Positions 8,937 through 17,818 of a stretch of 64,000 bases of DNA are shown in pieces. Location of the stretch: positions 62,001-126,000 of the forward strand of contig ONGR01000004.1 in assembly GCA_900317425.1 (NCBI GenBank), written 5' to 3'. The stretch is from an uncultured Eubacteriales bacterium. Lineage in GTDB: Bacteria > Bacillota > Clostridia > Oscillospirales > Oscillospiraceae. The notes under the pieces are model-generated. The model did not search any database. It worked only from the letters and a program-made list of their open reading frames with translations, and was not told where the DNA came from. Positions within the stretch are counted from its first letter, which is position 1. Each line of letters starts with the position of its first letter. Position numbers and translations under genes: made by a program.

Positions 8937-10616
8937 ATGGAGCAATTCGATTTTCGGCAGATGAGTTTTTATCAGATCTGGATCCGCAGCTTCTGCGACG
9001 GAAACGGCGACGGCATCGGCGATCTGTACGGCGTCTATGAGAAGCTGGACTATATCCGCGCCCTGGGGGTGGACGGGATCTGGTTCAGCCCCATCTACCC
9101 CTCGCCCAATGCGGACTACGGATACGACGTCTCCGACTACAAGAACATCCACCCCGACTACGGCACGCTGGAGCAGTTTCAGAAGGTGCTTTGCCGGGCC
9201 CATGAGCTGGGCCTGAAGGTGATCCTGGATCTGGTGATCAACCACACCTCCGACGAGCACCCCTGGTTCAAGGAGAGTCGGAAGGGGCGGGACAACCCCT
9301 ACAGCGACTACTACATCTGGCGTGACCCGGTGATCAGGCGGCGGAAGAGGCGGCACCCCAACAACTGGTCCAGCCAGTTCGCCGGCCCCGCCTGGGAGTA
9401 CGATGAGCAGCGGCAGCAGTACTACCTGCACCTCTTCGACCGGAAACAGCCGGATCTGAACATGGACAATCCCCGGGTGCGACAGGAGATCAAGAGCATC
9501 ATGCGCTTCTGGCTGGACATGGGCGTGGACGGCTTCCGGGAGGACGTCATCACCTTCATCTCCAAGGATGAGCGGCTGCCCAACGGCTTGCCGCTGCTGC
9601 CGGTGATCAACGGCATGCCCTTCTATAAGGACGGCCCCAACATCATGCGCTATCTGGCGGAATTCCGGGCGGTGGCCCGGGAATACGGCGCCATCCAGAT
9701 CGGCGAGGCGCCCATGACCGGCGTGAAGTCGGCGCTGCGCTACGTGGCCGGCGAGGACCGGGTGCTGGACATGATCATCCAGTTTGATCCCATGATGGCG
9801 GACTGCTTCCTGACGGAGTATCTGCACCACAGATTCTCCCTGCGGAAGCTGAAGCGGGCCTTCTCCCGCTGGCAGGTCGGTCTGGCCGGCAGGGCGTGGA
9901 ACGCCCTGTACCTGGAAAATCACGACCACCCCCGCGTCATCAGCCGCTACGGCAGCACCCGCTTCTGGCGTGAGTCCGGCACCATGCTGGCCGCCGCCTA
10001 TCTCTTCCAGCAGGGCTGCCCCTTTATCTACCAGGGCCAGGAGATCGGCATGACCAACATCCACCTGCCCACCATCGACCACTATCTGGACGTGGCCTCC
10101 AAGAACATCTACCACATGTTCCACCGCCGCGAGCCGGAGGAGAAGCGGATGCGCCGCATCCACCTGTCCAGCCGGGACTCCGCCCGGACGCCGGTCCAGT
10201 GGACCGACGGGCCCAACGCCGGCTTTTCCCCGGTGGAGCCGTGGTTCTACGTCAATCCCAATTACCGGGAGATCAACGCGGCTGCCCAGGAGGGGCAGGA
10301 GGACAGCATCCTCAACTTCTACCGCAGGGCCCTGGCCCTGCGAAAGAGCAGTGAGGTACTGCGCCGGGGGGACTACCGGGAATACTGCCGCCGCAGCCGG
10401 AAACTCTATATGTATGAGCGGACGTGGCAGGGACAGCGGATCCTGGTGATCTGCTCCTTCTTCCCCGGCGACCAGACCTACAAGCTGCCCGGCGGCTGGG
10501 ATGCAGCTCATGCGGAGCTGCTGCTGGACAACTACACCGACGCTGGCCGCATCGGCGCGCTGCGCCCCTACGAGGCCCAGGTGTTCCGATGGGACGGCTC
10601 ACCGGGCCGTACATAA
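8937..10616 (+). CDS. malL: GH13 alpha-glucosidase / oligo-1,6-glucosidase
   Basis: This 559-aa cytosolic enzyme hydrolyses alpha-glucosidic bonds in short oligosaccharides (isomaltose, maltose, sucrose or trehalose type). It has the GH13 (beta/alpha)8 motifs in order: DLVINHTSDEHPWF (98), GFREDVI with nucleophile Asp203, IGEAPM with the acid Glu (about 254), and ENHDHPR with the transition-state Asp (about 325). The QPDLNMDNPRVR segment and 550-600-aa length are typical of the MalL/trehalose-6-phosphate hydrolase group. Which sugar is used cannot be decided: there is no adjacent PTS or ABC transporter to help. It is monocistronic, with its own promoter and a terminator. Confidence 0.87.
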   Translation: MEQFDFRQMSFYQIWIRSFCDGNGDGIGDLYGVYEKLDYIRALGVDGIWFSPIYPSPNADYGYDVSDYKNIHPDYGTLEQFQKVLCRAHELGLKVILDLVINHTSDEHPWFKESRKGRDNPYSDYYIWRDPVIRRRKRRHPNNWSSQFAGPAWEYDEQRQQYYLHLFDRKQPDLNMDNPRVRQEIKSIMRFWLDMGVDGFREDVITFISKDERLPNGLPLLPVINGMPFYKDGPNIMRYLAEFRAVAREYGAIQIGEAPMTGVKSALRYVAGEDRVLDMIIQFDPMMADCFLTEYLHHRFSLRKLKRAFSRWQVGLAGRAWNALYLENHDHPRVISRYGSTRFWRESGTMLAAAYLFQQGCPFIYQGQEIGMTNIHLPTIDHYLDVASKNIYHMFHRREPEEKRMRRIHLSSRDSARTPVQWTDGPNAGFSPVEPWFYVNPNYREINAAAQEGQEDSILNFYRRALALRKSSEVLRRGDYREYCRRSRKLYMYERTWQGQRILVICSFFPGDQTYKLPGGWDAAHAELLLDNYTDAGRIGALRPYEAQVFRWDGSPGRT

Positions 10617-10621
10617 AAGAA

Positions 10622-10662
10622 AAAACCGCGCTCCGGAGAATTCTCCGGAGCGCGGTTTTTGC
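10622..10662. terminator. Bidirectional Rho-independent terminator
   Basis: A long perfect stem (AAACCGCGCTCCGGAGAA and complement) separates the convergent glucosidase and methylaspartate ammonia-lyase genes. A-rich and T-rich flanks occur on both sides. Confidence 0.9.
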
Positions 10663-10671
10663 TTTGTAAAC

Positions 10672-11925
10672 TTAGTGGTTCTTGCGGGCCTTGCGCAGGG
10701 CGATGATGCGGTTCATCTCGTTGTAGACGATCATGAAGCCCTCGTCCACGCCCATGCCGGGCTTGGCCAGGATCTGCACGGGCTGGGTAGCCATGGCGCA
10801 GTTGACGCACACCTGGGCGCTGCGGTCGGTCTCGTTGCAGGTGCCGCCCTGATAGGCGCCGATGCCCTTGGCCTTGCAGTAGAGAACGGCCTCGATGGTG
10901 TTGTTGATGCCGCCCAGATCGGGGGTCTTGATCTGGACCATGTGGCCGGCCTTGTTGTCGGCGAAGAGCTTGATATCCTCCAGGGTGTTGCACCACTCGT
11001 CGGCCACCAGCTCCACGTTGATGCCCCGGTCATCCAGCTCCTTGGTCAGACCGGCCAGAGCGATCATCTGGGTCTCCCGGTCGCAGTCGCAGTCCATGGG
11101 GCCCTCGATGCGCAGGTGGAAGGGCTTGGCGATCTCCTCCAGCTTGGCCAGATAGTCGGCCATGGCCTTGTAGTTGTTGTTGCCGAAGGCGGCGCCGATG
11201 GTGCCGTAGACGTCGATGTGCAGGACGGGCATGTAGCTCTCGTCGGTGCGCATGGTCAGGATGCGGTCGCGGAGCCAGCCCACGTACTCAGCCAGCTTCT
11301 CGCCGTTGCGGCCCAGCTTGGTGTCCACGTTGTTGATGAGGGCGTGAGGCAGGACCTGGGCGCCCTTGATGATCATCTTGTCGGCGTTGTCATAGCGGTC
11401 GTCGCCGGACTGGGTGAAGATGGGGATGGGGGTCTCGGACACGGTGCAGCCGTACTCGTCGGCCACCACCTCGCACATGAGACGGCCGGTAGCCTTGGCC
11501 ACGGCGTCCAGGATGGCCTGGGACACGCCGTAACGGATGGCGGTGTGCAGGCGCTTGCCCTCCACCTCGATGGCCTCCATCATGGCGCACAGGCCGCGGA
11601 AATCGTCGGCCTCCTTGCCCACCAGCTGGGGCTTGATGTACTTGTCGATGATGGGGATGAAGTCCCGGGCCAGGAACAGGGGATCCCGTCCGCCGGCGCC
11701 GGAATACTGCACGGCGGCGCAGTCGCCGTAGGCGATCTGGCCGTCCTCCAGCACCAGCATCACGGAGATGGACTCACCGGCCTGACGGACGGAGGTAAAG
11801 CCGTCGGTGACAGGCTCGCCCACGTAGAACACGCCGTCGTGACCGGCGCCCTTCTTGATGGCGCGCTGATCGTCAAAATAGAAGCCGGTGCGGCCGGGGG
11901 AACAGATGACGTCAACAATTTTCAT
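10672..11925 (-). CDS. mal: Methylaspartate ammonia-lyase
   Basis: This 417-aa enolase-superfamily enzyme deaminates (2S,3S)-3-methylaspartate to mesaconate in the cytosol, the second step of the methylaspartate route of glutamate fermentation. The length matches the clostridial enzyme (413 aa). Seen motifs: VICSPGRTGFYFDDQRAI at the N-terminus, VLHIDVYGTIG (about 236, first metal Asp), RIEGPMDCD (about 269, Glu ligand), VADEWCNT (about 307, Asp ligand) and QIKTPDLGGINNTIEA (about 330, catalytic Lys on QIK). The ATG at 11925 follows AGGAGGATTATTTACC. It is the last gene of a minus-strand run with the mutase genes. Flanking genes confirm the pathway. Confidence 0.95.
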   Translation of the reverse strand: MKIVDVICSPGRTGFYFDDQRAIKKGAGHDGVFYVGEPVTDGFTSVRQAGESISVMLVLEDGQIAYGDCAAVQYSGAGGRDPLFLARDFIPIIDKYIKPQLVGKEADDFRGLCAMMEAIEVEGKRLHTAIRYGVSQAILDAVAKATGRLMCEVVADEYGCTVSETPIPIFTQSGDDRYDNADKMIIKGAQVLPHALINNVDTKLGRNGEKLAEYVGWLRDRILTMRTDESYMPVLHIDVYGTIGAAFGNNNYKAMADYLAKLEEIAKPFHLRIEGPMDCDCDRETQMIALAGLTKELDDRGINVELVADEWCNTLEDIKLFADNKAGHMVQIKTPDLGGINNTIEAVLYCKAKGIGAYQGGTCNETDRSAQVCVNCAMATQPVQILAKPGMGVDEGFMIVYNEMNRIIALRKARKNH

Positions 11926-11974
11926 GGTAAATAATCCTCCTATCAAATACCTTCTGTGGTTCTGCTCACGTTAC

Positions 11975-13426
11975 TCAGTTGCGGGGACGGCCCACCAGGC
12001 GGCCCTTGCCGATGGCGTACACGTCATCGATGACCATCTGGAAGGAGGCGGCGCGGTGCTCGAACTTGGCGCGCTCGGCGATCTTGGCGGCGTGGAAGTC
12101 CTTCAGATCCTGGGTGAAGGGCAGGTGACCGGTGTTCAGGATGCGGACGGCGCCGTCGTTGTCGCGGCAGGGCAGCATCAGACCGGCATTGGCCCGGCAG
12201 GGAGCGAAGGGAACGTCCAGCACGCCGGCCTCAACGCCGCGGCACACGCCGATGGCGATATCGCCCTTGCCCAGCTCGAAGCACTTGTCCACGATGCAGC
12301 GGGTCTCCTGGCGGATGATCTCCATCTCCTCGGCCAGGTGATTGTCGTGGAAGGACTGGTCGGCCATCATGTTCACCACCTGCTTGGTGCAGCGCAGGCC
12401 CTGGGCGTTGGCCTCCATGGTGGGGATGCCCACGGCCTCGTGGGGACTCTTGACGATGACCTTGGTGGCGCCGGACAGAGCGGCGATCAGACTGCCGGTG
12501 GCGATGACGCCGAAGGCCTTGGCCTCATCGGCGGGGAAGCCGCCCATCCACTGGTGGAGCACCGTGGTGACCACCACGTCGTTGTAGCCGTACTTCTGGA
12601 GATACTCGTCGGTGAGCTGCTCCAGGACGCGGATGGCGGCGATATCCTGCACCAGGTTGCCGCACTGGCCGTAACCCACGGTGATGTTCTTCACGCCCTG
12701 CTCGGCGGCCAGCAGCGCCTCGATGATGGCGGCGGCGTGGGAGATGCAGGGGGGCACCAGCGTGCCGGTCAGGGGGCCGTAGGGCTCCCGGTTGATGGAA
12801 ACGCCCATCTCCTCATAGAGACCGGTCAGACGGTCCACGTACTGCCAGTCGCGGATGGTGCGCTCCATGGGGATGTTCTTGCAGTAGGGCAGGTTGTAGG
12901 AGATGCCGCCGCCCTCATAGCTGGTGAAGCCGCCGGCATAGGTGATCTCCGTCAGCAGACGGGCGTCGGGGGTGCCGTGACGCACCTGCAGGGGGGTATG
13001 GACGCTCTCGATGACGCGGCGGCAGCCCTCCACGCCGTGGTTGACGGCCGGAAAGCCGTTGAGCATGGCGCGGCCCAGGCGGATGGACTCCTTGATGCCG
13101 TTCTCCGCCTCCTCGTAGCGGTTCTGGCGGGTGTAGCTGTCGATGGTGGTGGGCAGCAGGTCGGCCTCGCCCTCCTTCTCCAGGTACTGCATCAGCTTGA
13201 TGTGCTCCTCGATCACGGGCACACCGGCGCGGGGCTGAACCAACGTCTTGTGCGCGGCCTTGGCGGCCACCAGCTTCTTGGAGAAGATGCACTCTTCGGG
13301 CATGGCCTTGTGATAATCCACGGCCTCCTGCAGATCCACGGCCGCACCGGTGGGCCACTGGGCCAGGACTTCCTGCCGCAGACGGGCAAACTCGTCATCG
13401 GGAATTCGTTTGTTCTGGATATCCAT
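11975..13426 (-). CDS. glmE: Glutamate mutase (methylaspartate mutase) large subunit E
   Basis: This 483-aa catalytic subunit of the adenosylcobalamin-dependent mutase converts L-glutamate to (2S,3S)-3-methylaspartate. The length equals that of the clostridial GlmE/MutE (483 aa). The core [25 protein letters not shown] and [21 protein letters not shown] stretches (about 216-260), and [25 protein letters not shown] region (about 285-305), are typical. It pairs with the B12-binding GlmS subunit encoded upstream. Its start lies 32 nt inside the 3' end of glmL, so the two are translationally linked. A good TCATGG-type context is absent, but the overlap explains the start. Confidence 0.95.
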   Translation of the reverse strand: MDIQNKRIPDDEFARLRQEVLAQWPTGAAVDLQEAVDYHKAMPEECIFSKKLVAAKAAHKTLVQPRAGVPVIEEHIKLMQYLEKEGEADLLPTTIDSYTRQNRYEEAENGIKESIRLGRAMLNGFPAVNHGVEGCRRVIESVHTPLQVRHGTPDARLLTEITYAGGFTSYEGGGISYNLPYCKNIPMERTIRDWQYVDRLTGLYEEMGVSINREPYGPLTGTLVPPCISHAAAIIEALLAAEQGVKNITVGYGQCGNLVQDIAAIRVLEQLTDEYLQKYGYNDVVVTTVLHQWMGGFPADEAKAFGVIATGSLIAALSGATKVIVKSPHEAVGIPTMEANAQGLRCTKQVVNMMADQSFHDNHLAEEMEIIRQETRCIVDKCFELGKGDIAIGVCRGVEAGVLDVPFAPCRANAGLMLPCRDNDGAVRILNTGHLPFTQDLKDFHAAKIAERAKFEHRAASFQMVIDDVYAIGKGRLVGRPRN

Positions 13427-14801
13427 TGTTTTCCAGCTCCTTTTTTAAGATTCGCAGTGCTGTCTGCGGATAGTGAGAGGACAGAAGTCCCATGGCTGCG
13501 ATGATGTAGGCGCGATCCACCCGGATCTCCGCCTGCTTGGGACGCAGGGAGGCGGGATTGGCCGGATCGAACAGGGCGTGGGCGGCGATCTCCGCCGTCC
13601 GCTTGGTGTGGATCAGACTGCCGCCGGTGACGATGACCTGGCGGACCTCCGTCAGATTCTTGCCGGACTGGACAAACGTCTGGCCCATCATGGTGAAGGT
13701 CTCCTCGATGGTGCCGGCGTGGCGGCTGACCGCCGTCTCGATGGCCAGGGAGGCCAGGGCGTAGTCCAGAGCCTCCAGCTCGGCGTCGTCGCCGGGGACC
13801 ACGTCGGTGTGAGTGCCCAGATAGTCCACCAGCTCCCGGACCCGCTCTACCGTCAGACCGGACAGAGCGGCCACGGCGTTGATGCCGGCGGCGTCCACGA
13901 TGCCGTGGATGCTGTAGCGCATGCCGATGTCGCCCTCCACGGTCCGCTTGGCGTAGGGCTCGGGCAGGCCCTTGTAGACGGTGTTCATCTGCCGGGGCAT
14001 GCCGTCGGCAATGGAGTAGACGTCGGTGGTGGCGCCGCCCACGTCCACGGCGATCAGATCGCCGATGCCGTCCTCGCCGTCGCAGCCCTGGGCCAGCAGG
14101 GTCATGGCCTGGAGCACGGCGGAGGGCGTGGGCATCATGATGTCATCCAGCAGCTCCGCCGCGTGGCTGAGCCCCTTGGCCTGGATGATGCGCTTGAGGA
14201 AGATCTCCCGGATCTGCTTCTGGGTGGGCTCGATGTTCAGCACGCCGAACTTGGGCATCACGTTGTCGCAGATATGTACGGTGCAGCCTTCCAGGATCCG
14301 CTGGCACTCCCGTGCCGCCGTCCGGTTGCCCGCCACCACGATGGGGAAGGTGGGGGACAGCGTGGCCAGCATGCGGGCGTTGTGGAGGATGCAATCGGTG
14401 TTGCCGCCGTCCGTGCCGCCCACCAGCAGGAAGATGTCGGGCTTGATGGCCCGGATCTCGTCCAGATCGTCCTCCGTCAGCTGGAAGGAGTAGACCTTGA
14501 TGACCTTGGCGCCGGCGCCCAGACTTGCCAGCCGGGCAGCCTCGCTGGTCAGCTCCGGCACGAGGCCGCTGGTGATCATCCGCAGGCCGCCTGCGGCGGA
14601 GGAGCAGGCATAGGTCTCGGCAAAGGTCAGCTTGCCGCAGGTCTTTTCCAGCTCGGCCAGGGCGTTGCGCAGGCCGTCGTTGATATCGCTTTCAATGGTG
14701 GTGTAGGAGGCGGCGGTGCCCAGGATCTCCTCCCCCTCCACGTCCACGGCGGTCACCTTGGTGTAGGTGCTGCCGAAGTCAATGAGCAATACGGGTTTCA
14801 T
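13395..14801 (-). CDS. glmL: Glutamate mutase reactivase GlmL (MutL family ATPase)
   Basis: This 468-aa ASKHA-fold ATPase accompanies adenosylcobalamin-dependent glutamate mutase. It probably reactivates the enzyme by exchanging damaged cofactor. The N-terminal [16 protein letters not shown] is the phosphate-1 loop, [13 protein letters not shown] (about 123) and [18 protein letters not shown] (about 249) are phosphate/adenosine loops, and [11 protein letters not shown] lies near residue 395. It lies between glmS (6 nt upstream) and glmE (32-nt overlap), the standard glmS-glmL-glmE order of clostridia. Confidence 0.93.
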   Translation of the reverse strand: MKPVLLIDFGSTYTKVTAVDVEGEEILGTAASYTTIESDINDGLRNALAELEKTCGKLTFAETYACSSAAGGLRMITSGLVPELTSEAARLASLGAGAKVIKVYSFQLTEDDLDEIRAIKPDIFLLVGGTDGGNTDCILHNARMLATLSPTFPIVVAGNRTAARECQRILEGCTVHICDNVMPKFGVLNIEPTQKQIREIFLKRIIQAKGLSHAAELLDDIMMPTPSAVLQAMTLLAQGCDGEDGIGDLIAVDVGGATTDVYSIADGMPRQMNTVYKGLPEPYAKRTVEGDIGMRYSIHGIVDAAGINAVAALSGLTVERVRELVDYLGTHTDVVPGDDAELEALDYALASLAIETAVSRHAGTIEETFTMMGQTFVQSGKNLTEVRQVIVTGGSLIHTKRTAEIAAHALFDPANPASLRPKQAEIRVDRAYIIAAMGLLSSHYPQTALRILKKELENNGYPEQTNSR

Positions 14802-14806
14802 GCCGC

Positions 14807-15235
14807 TTATTCCTTGTCGTCCAGCAGCTCGTGGAGAGCGGCGATGGTGGTCTCGGGAGGCGTTCCGGGAGGGAAGGCCCGGTCAAAGCCCATGGCCTTG
14901 AAGCGCTTCTCCACTTCCTCGAAGGACTGCTTGCCGATGACGATGTTGCCGCCCACCAGCAGGGGGATGCCCTTCAGGCCGGCCTCGTCGCACTTCTCGC
15001 GCATGCCGCGGCAGTCCAGCTCGCCCTGTCCGTACAGGGAGGAGATCACGATGGCGTCGGCGTTGGCCTCGATGGCGGCGGCGATGTACTCCTCCTGGGA
15101 GACCATCACGCCCAGATTGACAACGTCAAAGCCGGCCTCGGTAAAGGCGTGGTAGAGGATCTTGTTGCCGACGGCGTGGACGTCTGCGCCGATGACGCCG
15201 ATGACAAGCACTTTTTTGCGCTGGGTGTTTTCCAT
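14807..15235 (-). CDS. glmS: Glutamate mutase sigma subunit, B12-binding
   Basis: This 142-aa cobalamin-binding subunit supplies adenosylcobalamin to GlmE. The motif [15 protein letters not shown] contains the diagnostic D-x-H-x-x-G, in which the His replaces the lower axial base of B12. [13 protein letters not shown] (about 64) and [12 protein letters not shown] (about 92, S-L...GG) complete the binding fold. The length is close to the usual 137 aa. I take the ATG at 15235, which gives MENTQRKK, rather than one five codons upstream. It is the first gene after the internal promoter at 15.3 kb. Confidence 0.94.
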   Translation of the reverse strand: MENTQRKKVLVIGVIGADVHAVGNKILYHAFTEAGFDVVNLGVMVSQEEYIAAAIEANADAIVISSLYGQGELDCRGMREKCDEAGLKGIPLLVGGNIVIGKQSFEEVEKRFKAMGFDRAFPPGTPPETTIAALHELLDDKE

Positions 15236-15300
15236 GTCTGCATACCTCAATTCAATGGTGATCTATTGGGATTTTTAGCGAAATGGTGTTCCATTTTTAT

Positions 15301-15340
15301 AAGATAAGTGGAAGGATAGCTTATGTCAAGAACAATGTTC
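15301..15340 (-). promoter_or_regulatory. Internal promoter and palindromic operator upstream of glmS
   Basis: On the minus strand TTGACA and TATCTT are 17 nt apart (15301-15329). A palindrome GAACAATGTTC (15330-15340) abuts the -35 box and could bind the GntR protein encoded just upstream. So glmS-L-E-mal can be transcribed separately from the hydratase/lyase genes. Confidence 0.6.
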
Positions 15341-15366
15341 CTGTTTGGGACAGAAAGTTTTCCGGA

Positions 15367-16353
15367 TCATACTCTCGCCCTGTCCCGCAGGCCCTCGATC
15401 CGCTCCAGCAGGTACATCAAAGACCCCTCGTCCACCTGGTAGCGGCAGCGGATCAGCGGGTGTCCGGCACCGAAATCCTGGAGGCGCTGCAGGACGTCCC
15501 GGGTGCAGTATCTCTCAAAGCCGTCGGGGACGGCCAGGGCGTCAAGACCCGCCAGATAGGCGTCCAGGCCCTCGGCCTTGTCCAGCAGTCGGGGAGACAG
15601 GACCTCCACGCTCTCGGTGTAGGCGGTGCAGACCGGGCGGATCAGCTCACCGAACCGGCTGCTCCGGCAGAGGATGCCCAGGCGCTGACCGGCCGTCAGC
15701 TTCAGCAGCTGGGCGGCGCTGTGGGGCGTCAGGCTCAGGGCCACTCTGGCGATCTTCTCCTGTTGGGAGATGATGTCCTTCAGCACGTCCGCGTGCTCGG
15801 CGCTGGTGACGATGAGATCCACGTCCTCGCCGATGCGGTATGGGTACTCCTGTACGTCCTTGAGCAGATGGGCCTGGAGATCGGCGGGGCCGGCGGCCTC
15901 ATAGAGCTGATCCAGCAGCTGGGACAGCGTCTCGGGATTGCACTCCACCACGGCGATCTTCAGATCGTCCCGGGCGGCGGAGCGCTGCCGCAGCTTGAGA
16001 TTGAGGAAGATGTTGACCTCCGTCAGAGAGAAGTCCAGCTCCTCCATGGTGTCCAGCATCCGATCGATGGCCGCCATGGCCCGCTCCTTGCGGCTGTCGG
16101 AGGAGGCGGGCTGATAGCAAACGAAGGTGCCCCGGCCCTGCGCCTTTCGGACGGCGCCCAGCCGTTCCAGCTCGTCATAGGCGCGTTTCACGGTGCCCCG
16201 GGCCACGTTCAGCTGTTCCGCCAGATCTCTCACGGTGGGCAGCTTGGTGTCGGCGCCCAGCGTTCCATTTTTGATCCGGGTCAGGATCACGTCCACCAGC
16301 TGCCGGTAGATAGAGATATCCTGTTCCGGGTGCAGCTGGTACAGCTCCGACAT
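15367..16353 (-). CDS. GntR-family transcriptional regulator
   Basis: This 328-aa protein probably controls the methylaspartate pathway. Residues ~12-80 are a GntR winged helix-turn-helix (SIYRQLVDVILTRIKNGTLG, then TVRDLAEQLNVARGTVKRAY). The remaining ~240 residues look like an effector-binding domain and do not match a family I can name with certainty. The ATG at 16353 follows AAAGGAGGTGGCTCAC. It is encoded inside the pathway cluster, between the hydratase beta subunit and glmS. TTGT-N6-ACAA (20402-20415) and GAACAATGTTC (15330) are plausible operators. Confidence 0.85.
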   Translation of the reverse strand: MSELYQLHPEQDISIYRQLVDVILTRIKNGTLGADTKLPTVRDLAEQLNVARGTVKRAYDELERLGAVRKAQGRGTFVCYQPASSDSRKERAMAAIDRMLDTMEELDFSLTEVNIFLNLKLRQRSAARDDLKIAVVECNPETLSQLLDQLYEAAGPADLQAHLLKDVQEYPYRIGEDVDLIVTSAEHADVLKDIISQQEKIARVALSLTPHSAAQLLKLTAGQRLGILCRSSRFGELIRPVCTAYTESVEVLSPRLLDKAEGLDAYLAGLDALAVPDGFERYCTRDVLQRLQDFGAGHPLIRCRYQVDEGSLMYLLERIEGLRDRARV

Positions 16354-16409
16354 GTGAGCCACCTCCTTTGCTGTGATCTGCTGCAGGGGGATGATTGCGG
16401 GATGGGGAT

Positions 16410-16967
16410 TTACTGCAAGCTCTCCAGATAGGCGGTCCGACCGGTCTCGTAGAGGTTGTTGCCCTGGCTGTCGATGATGACGACGGCGGGGAAATCCTCC
16501 ACCTCCAGACGGCGGATGGCCTCGGCGCCCAGGTCCTCATAGGCGATGACCTCGGCCTTCTTGATGCACTTGCTCAAAAGGGCGCCGCAGCCGCCGATGG
16601 CGCCGAAGTAGACGGCGCCGTGCTCTTTCATGGCGGCGATGACCTCCGGCCCCCGCTTGCCCTTGCCGATCATACCGGTCTGGCCCTGGGCGATGAGGGT
16701 GGGGCTGTAGGCGTCCATGCGGTAGGAGGTGGTAGGCCCGGCGGAGCCGATGGCCTGTCCCTCCTTGGCGGGGGTGGGGCCGACGAAATAGATCACGGCG
16801 TCCTGGATATCCAGGGGCAGCTCCTTGCCCTGGGCCACCAGCTCGCACAGCCGCTTGTGGGCGGCGTCCCGGGCGGTGTAGATCACGCCGGAGATCAGAC
16901 AGCTGTCGCCGGAGCGGAGCTTGCGGGCCTCCTCACGGCTGAGGGGGGCGGTTACTTTGATGGCCAT
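16410..16967 (-). CDS. Class I hydratase beta subunit (probable mesaconase; annotated as fumarase/tartrate dehydratase beta)
   Basis: This 185-aa beta subunit of a two-subunit Fe-S hydro-lyase matches the C-terminal fumarase/TtdB family (SCLISGVIYTARDAAHKR near residue 21, YFVGPTPAKEGQAIGSAGPTTSYRMD near 66, MIGKG near 98, YFGAIGGCGALLSKCIK near 116). The family includes fumarase, L-tartrate dehydratase and mesaconase, which cannot be told apart by motif. Position inside a methylaspartate cluster makes mesaconate hydratase to (S)-citramalate the best reading. The gene starts 1 nt after the alpha-subunit stop, so the two are co-translated. Confidence 0.88.
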   Translation of the reverse strand: MAIKVTAPLSREEARKLRSGDSCLISGVIYTARDAAHKRLCELVAQGKELPLDIQDAVIYFVGPTPAKEGQAIGSAGPTTSYRMDAYSPTLIAQGQTGMIGKGKRGPEVIAAMKEHGAVYFGAIGGCGALLSKCIKKAEVIAYEDLGAEAIRRLEVEDFPAVVIIDSQGNNLYETGRTAYLESLQ

Positions 16968-16968
16968 G

Positions 16969-17811
16969 TCACAGCACCTCCGTTTTGTGGCGGGTCACGT
17001 GGCAGTTGATGTTCACGGCCACCGGCAGACCCGCGATGTGGGTGGGACCGTGCTCAATGTTGACGGCCAGGGCGGTGGTCCGGCCGCCGAAGCCCTGGGG
17101 GCCGATGCCCAGCGCGTTGATCTTGTCCAGCATCTCCCGCTCCAGGTCGGCGTAGAAGGGGTCCTCACTGCGCTGATCCACGCTGCGCATCAGCGCCTTC
17201 TTGGCCATATAGGCGGCCTTGTCGAAGGTGCCGCCGATGCCCACGCCCACCACGATGGGGGGACAGGGGTTGGGACCGGCCTCCTCCACCACCTTGACAA
17301 TGAAGTCCTTGACGCCCTGGAGGCCGTCGGAGGGCTTGAGCATCTTGATCTGGCTCATGTTCTCGCTGCCGAAGCCCTTGGGGGCCACGGTGATCTTCAG
17401 CTGATCGCCGGGGACCAGATCGTAGTAGATCATGGCGGGGGTGTTGTCGCCGGTGTTGACCCGGTTCAGAGGATCGGCCACCACGGACTTGCGGAGGTAG
17501 CCCTCTGTGTAGCCCCGGCGGACGCCCTCGTTCACGGCGCCCTCGATGCTGCCGTTGACGTGGACGTCCTGCCCGATCTCCAGAAACACGCAGGCGACGC
17601 CGGTGTCCTGGCAGATGGGCTGGTTCCGCTCGTCAGCGATGTGATAATTCTCGATAATGCGCTCCAGGATCTCCCGGCCGGGGGCCCAGGGCTCGCTCTC
17701 GCAGCTGTGCCGGATGCACTGGCGCATGTCCTGGGGCAGGTGGCAGTTGGCCTCAATGCACAGCCGGGCCACGGTATCGGTGATCCGGGCGGCGTCGATT
17801 TCTCTCATCAT
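16969..17811 (-). CDS. Class I hydratase alpha subunit (probable mesaconase)
   Basis: This 280-aa Fe-S-cluster-bearing alpha subunit has the TtdA/fumarase N-terminal fold: ICQDTGVACVFLEIG (about 57, cluster Cys), PNPCPPIVVGVGIGGTFDKAAYMAKKAL (about 180, with a second Cys) and GFGGRTTALAVNIEHGPTHIAGLPVAVNINCHVTRH-type C-terminus. With the beta subunit it should add water to mesaconate. It is oxygen-sensitive in this family, suiting an anaerobe. Two tandem ATGs follow GAGGTGG: the first is used here, and a GTG 6 nt upstream is also possible. It lies 7 nt downstream of the lyase alpha gene. Confidence 0.88.
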   Translation of the reverse strand: MMREIDAARITDTVARLCIEANCHLPQDMRQCIRHSCESEPWAPGREILERIIENYHIADERNQPICQDTGVACVFLEIGQDVHVNGSIEGAVNEGVRRGYTEGYLRKSVVADPLNRVNTGDNTPAMIYYDLVPGDQLKITVAPKGFGSENMSQIKMLKPSDGLQGVKDFIVKVVEEAGPNPCPPIVVGVGIGGTFDKAAYMAKKALMRSVDQRSEDPFYADLEREMLDKINALGIGPQGFGGRTTALAVNIEHGPTHIAGLPVAVNINCHVTRHKTEVL

Positions 17812-17818
17812 AGCCACC

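Noticed and set aside
8787..10511. 574-aa minus-strand ORF opposite the glucosidase
   Set aside because: A shadow of a GC-rich gene. Composition is Val/Gly/Arg/His-rich, and the + strand protein has all GH13 motifs.
11888..13504. 538-aa + strand ORF opposite glmE
   Set aside because: Antisense of a strongly conserved gene, with His/Gly/Asp-rich low-complexity sequence.
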